A DNA stretch of 64,000 nt from NCBI GenBank assembly GCA_019649035.1, contig BMAT01004542.1, forward strand, positions 19,254 through 83,253, in the 5' to 3' direction. The DNA is from Elysia marginata. Taxonomy: Eukaryota > Mollusca > Gastropoda > Plakobranchidae. The notes below the pieces were generated by a model. It ran no database searches. It saw nothing but the letters and a program-made list of their open reading frames with translations, and was not told where the DNA came from. Position numbers and translations under genes: made by a program. This document shows, piece by piece, positions 28,436 to 36,600 of this stretch. Numbering within the stretch: the stretch's first letter is position 1; each line of letters begins with the position of its first letter.

Positions 28436-28529
28436 ACAGAAAAATTCTTTTGTTTGTGCGAAACTGTGAAAACTAACCTAAAAATTACTTAGAAACGCAA
28501 TTTTTGATTTTTGGATTTTTAGAAAATTT

Positions 28530-28560
28530 TTGTATAATCGTGATATTATTATTATTTTTG
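28530..28560 (+). promoter_or_regulatory. Bacteroidota-type promoter of the first BspA-like gene
   Basis: TTG at 28530-28532, a 20-base spacer and TATTTTTG at 28553-28560 match the consensus TTG-N19/21-TAnnTTTG exactly, 22 bases before the ATG. Confidence 0.65.
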
Positions 28561-28582
28561 CATTAATTTGATTTTTTTACAA

Positions 28583-29995
28583 ATGAATTTTAGAATATTA
28601 ATATTTTTTATTTTATTTCTTCTAATAGCCTCTTGTAGTAAAGACCCCGTAAAGCAGAACAAAACGGATGATAAGAAGGAGAAAACTGACAAAACAGCTA
28701 AGTCTGATGAAGACGGAACCGATGAAGACGGAACCGATGACGCTAATTGCGATGATACTAATGTAGATGATATTTTCACATACAAAGTTTCTGGAGGTAG
28801 TATTCAAATAACTGGTTATATGGGTATATCTAAAGCAGTGTCTATCCCTGAAACCATCCAATGTAAAAAAGTGGTTAGCATTGGAAAGGTGGCTTTTATG
28901 GAAAATCAATTAACAAGCCTTACAATGGGTAATAGTATAAAAACTATTGAAGAGAAGGCTTTTTATCGAAATGAATTAAAGAGTCTTACTCTAGGCAGTG
29001 ATGTAACGACTATTGGGGAGTGGGCTTTTTACAAAAATCAATTGACAAGCGTTGTAATACCTAATAGTGTAACGAGTATTGGAGTATCGGCTTTTAGAGA
29101 AAATCAATTAACAAGCCTTACAATAGGTAATAGTATAACGACTATTGGAAATTTTGCTTTTTCACAGAATCAATTGACAAGCATTAAAATACCTAGTAGT
29201 GTAACGACTATTAGAGAATGGGCTTTTTCACAGAATCAATTAACAAGCCTTACCATACCAAACAGTGTAATGACTATTAGAAAATGGGCTTTTTCTTTGA
29301 ATAAATTAACGAGTCTTGCTCTAGGCAGTGGTGTAACGACTATTGGAGCGGGGGCTTTTTATGAAAATAAATTAACAAGCCTTACCATACCCAACAGTGT
29401 AACGAACATTGGAGAGTCGGCTTTTGAAAAGAATAAATTAACAAGCCTTACCATACCCAACAGTGTAACGACTATTGGAGAGTGGGCTTTTAGGGAAAAT
29501 CAATTAACAAGTCTTAAAATACCCAACAGTGTAACGTCTATTGGAAAGGCGACTTTTATGGGAAATAAATTAACAAGCCTTAAAATACCCAACAGTGTAA
29601 CGACTATTGGAGAGTGGGCTTTTAGGGAAAATAAATTAACAAGTCTTAAAATACCCAACAGTGTAACGGCTATTGGAGACTGGGCTTTTGAAAATAATCA
29701 ATTAACAAGCCTTACCATACCCAACAGTGTAACGGCTATTGGAGAGGCGGCTTTTAGGGAAAATAAATTAACAAGCCTTACCATACCCAACAGTGTAACG
29801 GCTATTAGATGGTCGGCTTTTTACGACAATCCATTAACTACGGTGGTTGTTACCCGTAGGCAACAACCTCTAACAGGTATAGGCTATTCCACATTCCCTT
29901 CAAGTTTAACAAGAGTATACTATCCTAGCGGGACAGATTATCCAACTCTTTGGGGGGGTGAAGTTCCTTCAGGAGTTCAGTTTATTGCGCAATGA
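28583..29995 (+). CDS. BspA-like (LRR_5) surface lipoprotein with about 15 repeats
   Basis: The 470-residue protein starts with a lipoprotein signal peptide (FRILIFFILFLLIASC). A short acidic linker (a run of Asp/Glu/Gly/Thr) is followed by about 15 repeats of 23 residues, consensus LTSLxIPNSVTxIGxxAFxxN, the BspA-type leucine-rich repeat. A C-terminal module (VVVTRRQQPLTGIGYSTF, then YYPSGTDYP) is shared with the two other BspA-like proteins of the window. Such proteins sit on the cell surface and in other species bind host proteins or fibronectin; the ligand here is unknown. The ATG at 28583 is preferred to an in-frame TTG at 28568. The DNA repeats are nearly identical, suggesting recent expansion. 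Confidence 0.88.
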   Translation: MNFRILIFFILFLLIASCSKDPVKQNKTDDKKEKTDKTAKSDEDGTDEDGTDDANCDDTNVDDIFTYKVSGGSIQITGYMGISKAVSIPETIQCKKVVSIGKVAFMENQLTSLTMGNSIKTIEEKAFYRNELKSLTLGSDVTTIGEWAFYKNQLTSVVIPNSVTSIGVSAFRENQLTSLTIGNSITTIGNFAFSQNQLTSIKIPSSVTTIREWAFSQNQLTSLTIPNSVMTIRKWAFSLNKLTSLALGSGVTTIGAGAFYENKLTSLTIPNSVTNIGESAFEKNKLTSLTIPNSVTTIGEWAFRENQLTSLKIPNSVTSIGKATFMGNKLTSLKIPNSVTTIGEWAFRENKLTSLKIPNSVTAIGDWAFENNQLTSLTIPNSVTAIGEAAFRENKLTSLTIPNSVTAIRWSAFYDNPLTTVVVTRRQQPLTGIGYSTFPSSLTRVYYPSGTDYPTLWGGEVPSGVQFIAQ

Positions 29996-30004
29996 TAAAA
30001 CGGA

Positions 30005-30038
30005 CGCTACCAATTTTTATGGACAAATACCCGCCACC
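30005..30038 (+). repeat. flanking direct repeat A, copy 2
   Basis: This is the second copy of the element at 28209-28242 (GCTACCAATTTTTATGGACA and AATACCC). It begins 10 bases after the stop of the BspA-like gene and encodes only a short tail in a different frame from it. Confidence 0.6.
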
Positions 30039-30080
30039 CCTAAATAACCCTAAATAACCCTAAAAATCACTAAATAACCC
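30038..30080 (+). repeat. short tandem repeats of about 10 bases (CCCTAAATAA)
   Basis: The motif CCCTAAATAA is repeated two to four times with small changes between the BspA-like gene and the next gene. It resembles a simple-sequence tract; no function is evident. Confidence 0.5.
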
Positions 30081-30089
30081 TTACTACCC

Positions 30090-30105
30090 CTACAACTCTT
30101 TGTAG
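30090..30105 (+). repeat. flanking hairpin repeat B, copy 2
   Basis: CTACAA, loop CTCT and TTGTAG form the same hairpin as at 28420-28435, again followed by an A-rich stretch, here about 45 bases before the next gene. Confidence 0.5.
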
Positions 30106-30151
30106 AGAGAAAAAATATTTTATTCATTTGCCTCGTTTTCATATTTGAAAA

Positions 30152-30655
30152 ATGAAAAAAGAGCATAAATCTTTAGGAATACCTTTACAGTCTTTGGCTG
30201 GGATTGAAGACACTCCTATTGTCTTAGGAGATGGGAAGCCCCCATTGGAGCTGTATATTACCGGTCTTTTGCTAAACCTCAATCAGGTAACAGACAAAAA
30301 TTCACTTCGAGAGGTCGTTACTTTTTTCCTAAATGATATTGTAAAGGGCTTGTCGGCAGAAGACGACCCGCATTATGTAAGTTTTGCAAAAGAATTATTG
30401 AAGGCGGACACCGAAGAGAAACTCATCGAACTTGCACTACGCGAACAGGGTTTGGTTGCTGACGAAAAAATATCCCCAAATGCGGCTTTGTATTCTCAAC
30501 TTTTAGCCCTCTTGCGGTTTCCTATATATGACTTAGATCGTATTCAAATGGATATAGCGATACTTTGGGGGCTTGACGATTTGGACGAAAATTTAAGAGG
30601 GCTTTTTTTGTCTCATCTTCTATTTACACAATTTGTTTTTGTGCCCATACCATAG
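30152..30655 (+). CDS. unrecognised 167-residue soluble protein between BspA genes
   Basis: The protein begins MKKEHKSLGIPLQSLAGI and is mostly helical and acidic in character, with leucine-rich amphipathic stretches (LELYITGLLLNLNQVTDK, LREVVTFFLNDIVKGL) and the C-terminal LSHLLFTQFVFVPIP. There is no signal peptide, membrane helix or Cys. No family was recognised. It lies between two BspA-like lipoprotein genes in an accessory island and is preceded by the hairpin repeat seen upstream of the first. A cytoplasmic partner, regulator or immunity-type role are all open guesses. Confidence 0.6.
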   Translation: MKKEHKSLGIPLQSLAGIEDTPIVLGDGKPPLELYITGLLLNLNQVTDKNSLREVVTFFLNDIVKGLSAEDDPHYVSFAKELLKADTEEKLIELALREQGLVADEKISPNAALYSQLLALLRFPIYDLDRIQMDIAILWGLDDLDENLRGLFLSHLLFTQFVFVPIP

Positions 30656-30793
30656 TTAATTTAATAAACTAGCCATGAGGATTTTTTCTGTGAAAACTCT
30701 AGTTGTAAACGAGCCTGTAGAATAGAAGGTGTTTAAAAAAATCTATTTTTTTAATGTATAAACAATTAATTTTTTAATTTATTCTGTTTTTAA

Positions 30794-30823
30794 TTGAATT
30801 ATTTAAAATAATTTGTAGATTCG
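30794..30823 (+). promoter_or_regulatory. Bacteroidota-type promoter of the second BspA-like gene
   Basis: TTG at 30794-30796, a 19-base spacer and TAGATTCG at 30816-30823 fit the TTG-N19/21-TAnnTTCG pattern, about 32 bases before the ATG. Confidence 0.6.
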
Positions 30824-30855
30824 CAAGTGAAAATTGACTTTAAAATTTAGATGAA

Positions 30856-31740
30856 ATGAAAAACCTATTAAAAATATTTCTTGGCGTAATAATATTCCTT
30901 TCGATCTCTTGTAATTCAAAAGAGAATATAGAAGGTGATAAAAAGGAAATAGCGAAAAAGGCAGCTACTTCAGATAATGAGGGTTCTGTAGATGGGGTTA
31001 GTGCTGTAGATGTTATTGAGATAGACTACAACTACAGGGATATAAGTATTAATGAGGAAATGGGTATTGAGATAACTAGTTATAAAGGGACATCAAAAGA
31101 TGTTACTATTCCTAAAGAAATTGATGGGAAAAAAGTACTAAGTATCGGAATCAATGCTTTTTCTGAAAATGAATTAACAAATCTTGAAATACCTAATAGT
31201 ATAAAGATTATTGAAACAGGTGCTTTTTTTAGAAATCAATTAAAGACCCTTGATATCCCCGATAGTGTAACGGTTATTGGGGAAAGTGCTTTTCAAGAGA
31301 ATCAATTAAAAAGCCTTAAAATAGGTAATAGTGTAACAACAATTGAGGATCACGCCTTTTATGGAAATGAATTAATAAGCCTTGAAATACCTGATAGTGT
31401 AGAAACTATTGGATATGCGACTTTTTCAGAAAATCAATTAACAAGTCTCAAACTAGGTAATAGTGTAAGGGCTATTGAATACGGGGCTTTTGCAATAAAT
31501 CAATTAACAAGCCTTGAAATACCTGATAGTGTAACAACTATTAGAGAACAAGTTTTTTCTAAAAATCAATTAACTATTGTGACTGTTAATCGTAGGGAAG
31601 AACCTCTGACAGAACTAGCAGATAATGTATTTAATTTAAATGATAATTTAAATGAGATACGCTACCCTTCAGGCACAAAATATCCAAATAATTGGAAGAA
31701 TAAAGTTCCTTTGGGAGTTCGGTTTGTTGAACAAGAATAA
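30856..31740 (+). CDS. BspA-like (LRR_5) surface lipoprotein with about 7 repeats
   Basis: The 294-residue protein has a lipoprotein signal (LKIFLGVIIFLSISC), a charged linker, a module with GIEITSYKGTSKDVTIPKEI that parallels the other BspA proteins, about seven 23-residue repeats (LTSLEIPDSVTTIGxxAFxxN) and the shared C-terminal module (VTVNRREEPLTELA, then RYPSGTKYP). It is the shortest member of the local family and its repeats are more divergent than those of the gene at 28583. Predicted location is the outer membrane surface. Confidence 0.87.
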   Translation: MKNLLKIFLGVIIFLSISCNSKENIEGDKKEIAKKAATSDNEGSVDGVSAVDVIEIDYNYRDISINEEMGIEITSYKGTSKDVTIPKEIDGKKVLSIGINAFSENELTNLEIPNSIKIIETGAFFRNQLKTLDIPDSVTVIGESAFQENQLKSLKIGNSVTTIEDHAFYGNELISLEIPDSVETIGYATFSENQLTSLKLGNSVRAIEYGAFAINQLTSLEIPDSVTTIREQVFSKNQLTIVTVNRREEPLTELADNVFNLNDNLNEIRYPSGTKYPNNWKNKVPLGVRFVEQE

Positions 31741-32098
31741 AAAATAGTAGATTTTTTTAAGTTAGTATTAGGCATTTTTTTGTGATGAGCATATTTTAGC
31801 GATTTCTAAAGGTTGTTCAATACTGTCTTTAAACTACATAGAGCAAAATATGTTTTTGGAAGGGGTGTCTAGGTGCTTTATTGACTTAGGCATTTTTCAA
31901 ATACCTTAAATATCTTTGTTTTTGTGATAAAAGACTAAAAACTATATGATATTAAGCATTGCTTTGGGTGTGGCACTGCCTGATATATTGAGATAAAATG
32001 TGTATACTCAAAATATTTTGGAAGTAATCTGTGCAACAGTCTCCATACTTTTAAAAATAAAGTAATAACTAAGTCTGTTTACTAATTAACTTAAGGTA
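31741..32098. other. non-coding AT-rich gap after the second BspA-like gene
   Basis: About 360 bases without a convincing gene on either strand; several short frames are closed within 20 to 30 codons. The gap ends at the large inverted repeat at the gltD terminus. Confidence 0.5.
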
Positions 32099-32151
32099 GA
32101 GACCTCCCTACGGTAAATTATAGTAGTACTAATTTACCGTAGGGAGGTCTC
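32099..32151 (-). terminator. 22-bp perfect inverted repeat overlapping the end of gltD
   Basis: The arms 32099-32120 and 32130-32151 are exact reverse complements (GAGACCTCCCTACGGTAAAT plus two bases) with a 9-base loop. The right arm covers the last codons and stop of gltD. The stem would fold strongly in the gltBD transcript, but no U-run follows on the minus strand, so it may act as a terminator without U-tract, an mRNA-stabilising 3' end, or be an inverted duplication of the gene end. Confidence 0.6.
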
Positions 32152-33592
32152 CTTTTTCTTTTATGGGTAAGTCAGAATAACCCATTAGGTATTTGTCCAC
32201 ATGGTGGGCGACTTCTCTGCCTTCGGATATAGCCCATACAATTAGAGACTGACCTCTACGCATATCTCCAGCGGTAAAGATATTAGGGATATTTGTCTGG
32301 TAATTTTTGTCTGTTTTGATATTGGAATGATTATCCAACTCTAGGTTGAGTTTTTCACTCAAAGTCTTTTCAGGTCCCTTAAACCCAAGTGCAAGTAAAA
32401 CCAAGTTACACGACCATTCTTTTTCACTTCCCTTTATTTCTTTCAATTTAGGGGGCTCTTCGTCATTCTTTTCCCACTTTACATCAACAGTTTTTAGGGC
32501 CTTTAGTTTCCCGTTTTTATCACTTATAAATTCTTTTGTAAGAACAGAAAATGTTCTTACAACTCCTTCCTGATGCGAAGAACTCGTTTTGAGGGTGAAA
32601 GGCCAGTAGGGCCAAGGATTTTCTCTTGTTCTTTCTTTCGGAGGCATTGGCATAATTTCAAAATTTGTAACCGATAGTGCCCCGTGTCTATTAGATGTTC
32701 CTATGCAGTCGGAACCCGTATCGCCACCACCTATTACAATAACATGTTTTCCTTTGGCAGAGAGTCTTTCTATTGGTTTTACACTGCCCTCTACAACTTT
32801 ATTTTGGTGAGATAGAAACGCCATTGCCTGAATCACTTCCTCCAACTCACTTCCCTCTATTGGAAGTTCACGTTTCTGGGTAGCTCCCCCTGCTAAAACT
32901 ACTGCATCAAAGTAGCCAAGTTCTTCTACTTGAAAGTCAACGCCAATATGGGTATTTGGTCTAAATATAATCCCTTCCGCTTCTAAAATTTTAAGTCTCC
33001 TATCAATAATATTTTTATCAAGTTTAAAGTTAGGAATGCCATATCTCAAAAGACCACCAATATTAGAATCCCTCTCAAATACGGTAACAAGATGTCCTGC
33101 TCGATTTAGCTGTTGGGCAGCGGCTAATCCCGATGGTCCAGAACCCACTACAGCGACTTTTTTCCCTGTCCTTTTACTAGGAGGGTGTGGTACAATCCAC
33201 CCTTTTTCAAAACCTTTTTCTACGATATACTTTTCAATTGTTTCGATAGAAACAGGAGGTTTTATAATGCCCAACACACATGCTGCTTCACAAGGGGCAG
33301 GGCAGAGCCGTCCCGTAAATTCTGGGAAGTTGTTAGTAGTGTGCAATATATCCAAAGCTTCTTTCCAGCTATTTCTGTATACTGCGTCATTAAAGTCTGG
33401 AATAAGGTTCCCCAAAGGACAGCCACTGTGACAAAATGGAATGCCACAACTCATACACCTTCCTCCTTGCTCTAAAAGACTTTGTTTTGATAAATCTTTG
33501 GTAAATTCTTGGTAATGTTTTACCCTATCTTTTACCGGAAGGTATTCCTCAACTTTTCTCTCAAACTCTAAAAACCCCCTCAGTTTTCCCAT
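32129..33592 (-). CDS. gltD: glutamate synthase small subunit
   Basis: GltD feeds electrons from NADPH to GltB for glutamate synthesis from glutamine and 2-oxoglutarate. The 487-residue protein has the N-terminal iron-sulfur cysteines (GRCMSCGIPFCHSGCPLGN and CPAPCEAAC), the FAD-binding VAVVGSGPSGLAAAQQL and the NAD(P)-binding VIVIGGGDTGSDCIGTS. The gene follows gltB after 92 bases. Its last codons lie in the arm of a large hairpin. Confidence 0.96.
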   Translation of the reverse strand: MGKLRGFLEFERKVEEYLPVKDRVKHYQEFTKDLSKQSLLEQGGRCMSCGIPFCHSGCPLGNLIPDFNDAVYRNSWKEALDILHTTNNFPEFTGRLCPAPCEAACVLGIIKPPVSIETIEKYIVEKGFEKGWIVPHPPSKRTGKKVAVVGSGPSGLAAAQQLNRAGHLVTVFERDSNIGGLLRYGIPNFKLDKNIIDRRLKILEAEGIIFRPNTHIGVDFQVEELGYFDAVVLAGGATQKRELPIEGSELEEVIQAMAFLSHQNKVVEGSVKPIERLSAKGKHVIVIGGGDTGSDCIGTSNRHGALSVTNFEIMPMPPKERTRENPWPYWPFTLKTSSSHQEGVVRTFSVLTKEFISDKNGKLKALKTVDVKWEKNDEEPPKLKEIKGSEKEWSCNLVLLALGFKGPEKTLSEKLNLELDNHSNIKTDKNYQTNIPNIFTAGDMRRGQSLIVWAISEGREVAHHVDKYLMGYSDLPIKEKGDLPTVN

Positions 33593-33684
33593 TTATTTTC
33601 TCAATAAATACGCTCACCAATTAGCAAAAGCAAACGCATATTAAATATATCACCTCCTACCTTAATTATATTACTCATTTTGGG

Positions 33685-36600
33685 TTAAGATACGGCAAGT
33701 GTTTTTTCCTTTTCTATACGCTCTAGGGCAATCTTGTAGTCCGTGGGCATTATTTTGATAAAGTTTTTGGATGTTTTCTCCCAGTCAGATAGTATTGTCT
33801 TGGCTATATTACTATTTGTATATAATAAATGTTTCTCTAAGAGGGTCTTTAACTGTTCAAAGTCTTTATCTGTCATAGGTTCAAAATCAATCATTTCCAT
33901 ATTGAAATTTTTCTCGTCAAAATCACCTGCCCCACTGTATATATAGGCAATACCGCCACTCATACCGGCAGCAAAATTTCTGCCTATTTTCCCGAGAATG
34001 ACAGCTACACCCCCCGTCATATATTCGCATCCATGGTCTCCTATCCCCTCCACGACAGATCTGGCCCCAGAGTTTCTCACACAAAATCGCTCTCCTGCGA
34101 CACCATTGATGTAAGCTTCTCCATACACAGCTCCGTATAGGGCGACATTTCCTATAATGATATTCTCCTCTGATTTGAAAGTCGCCTTTTCAGGAATTTT
34201 GGCAACAAGGGTAGCTCCAGAGAGACTTTTACCAAAATAGTCATTACAGTTTCCGTAAACGGTTAGCTCCAAGCCTTTGGTAGCAAACGCCCCAAAACTT
34301 TGCCCTGATGTACCGTAGAAATCAATTTTGAGAGTCCCCTTTGGTAATCCATTCTTCCCGTGAATTTTATTGATTTCATTACTCAAAATAGCACCTACTG
34401 TACGGTTGGTATTGTGTATTGGGAAAACCAGATGAGTAGGCTCTTTTCTAAAAATAGCGGTATGGGCATTTTTTACTAAGGTTAAGTCTAGCACACGCTC
34501 CAAACCATGATTTTGATTTTTAGTGTTATATAATGTTTTGTTTTGGGTTGTGGGTATTTTGTACAATATTTTTGAAAGGTCTAGTCTTTTTGCTTTGTAA
34601 TGTTTTATTACCTTTTTCATATCTAGCTTTTGAGACTGCCCCACCATTTCGTTTATTGTTCTAAAACCGATTTTTGACATAATCTCCCTCAACTCTTGTG
34701 TGACAAAATACATAAAGTTAATCACATGTTCAGGTGTTCCTTTGAAGTTACTTCGAAGCACAGGATCCTGAGTGGCGATTCCTACTGGACATGTATTGAG
34801 GTGGCAAGCCCTCATCATAATACAGCCAGAAGCTACTAGGGGGGCCGTGGCAAAACCAAACTCTTCTGCTCCCAACAGACAAGCGATAGCCACATCTCTG
34901 CCAGTTTTTAGCTGTCCATCGCATTCTAAAACGATACGATCTCTTAAGTTGTTGCGTACTAAAGTCTGTTGCGCCTCTGCGATTCCCAATTCCCATGGCA
35001 ATCCGGCGTGTTTGAGAGAGGTAAGTGGGGAGGCCCCCGTTCCACCATCGTAACCGGAGACTAGGATTACATCTGCCTTTGCTTTAGCAACACCTGTAGC
35101 TACTGTCCCGACCCCCACCTCAGAGACCAATTTGACATTGACACGCGCCTCTCTATTGGCGTTTTTCAGATCGTAGATAAGTTGCGCTAAATCTTCTATG
35201 GAGTAAATATCATGGTGTGGCGGTGGTGATATTAGACCCACATAAGGGGTTGAATTTCTCACTTTTGCCACCCAAGGATATACCTTTGGACCGGGTAGCT
35301 GTCCCCCCTCTCCAGGTTTTGCACCCTGTGCCATTTTTATCTGAATTTCTTTGGCGTTAGACAAGTAGTCAATAGACACGCCAAACCGACCGGATGCCAC
35401 CTGTTTTATCGCACTATTTCGCAGGTTTCCGTTATTGTCTTTTTGGAAACGGTCAGGGTCTTCTCCACCTTCTCCAGAGTTACTTTTTCCGCCGAGTCTG
35501 TTCATCGCAATGGCTAAATTCTCATGAGCCTCTTTGCTGATAGATCCAAAAGACATAGCACCTGTTTTAAATCTTTTGACGATCTCTGTCCAAGGCTCTA
35601 CTTCCTCAATAGGTATGGGGTCGAACTCCGTAAACTCAAACATTCCCCTTATGGTCATTAACTGCGCACTTTGGTTATTAATCATCTCCGCGTACTTCTC
35701 GTAGCTTGTATAACTATTTTGTTGCACAGCCTGTTGAAGTTTTGCTACAGTTGTGGGGTTGAACATATGATGTTCTTCATTACGCCTCCATCGGTACTGT
35801 CCACCTATATTGAGTTTTAACACACCCTCTACTTCACGGTTAGGAAATGCCATTCTATGACGCAAAAACACTTCTTTTTCTATTTCGTACAGCCCTACCC
35901 CACTTATTCTTGTTACTGTATTTGTAAAGTATTTCTCTACAAAAGATCCTCTCAGTCCGAGGGCTTCAAAAATTTGAGAGCCTCTGTAAGAGTGAAGGGT
36001 TGATATGCCTATTTTATTCATTATTTTGACAATCCCTTTGCCTATGGCACTGTTAAAGTTTTTGACTGCTGTATGGAAATCTATCTTTAAGTGTCCCTGT
36101 TCTATCTGTTGCTGAATGGTCTCATTAACAAGGTATGGGTTGATAGCACTTGCACCATAGCCAAATAACATAGCAAAATGGTGGGGTTCTCTAGGCTCTG
36201 CAGACTCTATCACAATACCCACTTTGGATCGTTTACCGTGCCTCTTTAGAGAGTGGTGCAGGTAGGAGCAGGTGAGTAGCATTGGCACAGGTGCAAAGTT
36301 TTTGTCTACACCTCTGTCTGATATGATAATGATATTTTTGTGCTTATCAATAGCCTTTAATACATTTCGTATCATCTCCTCTAGGGTAGCCTCCATTCCG
36401 TTTAATCCACTTCCTATCTGATACAATGCCGGAACTGTATAGGCGTTAAAGTTAGGGTGGCTATTGAATTTGATTTTGTCTAAGTCTTCATTTGAGATAA
36501 TAGGGTTTTCTATTCTTAATTTTTTGCAACTCTCGGCTTTGATGTCAAATATATTAGAATCAGCACCAATAGAAAGGCTTATATCAGTAACTATTTCCTC

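Larger units (their letters stand above)
27917..28567. other. 650-base accessory intergenic region with repeats and a gene remnant
   Basis: No intact gene is visible. The segment holds a direct repeat (CAAATATCCATTC near 28014 and CAAATGTCCATTC near 28083), a start-less open frame at 28183-28359, a small hairpin at 28420-28435 that recurs after the next gene, and the promoter of the BspA-like gene. Confidence 0.6.

Noticed and set aside
28920-29830. Regular 69-base repeats considered as a CRISPR-like or satellite array
   Set aside because: The period is exactly 23 codons, the units encode LRR_5 repeats in one frame, and there are no unique spacers.
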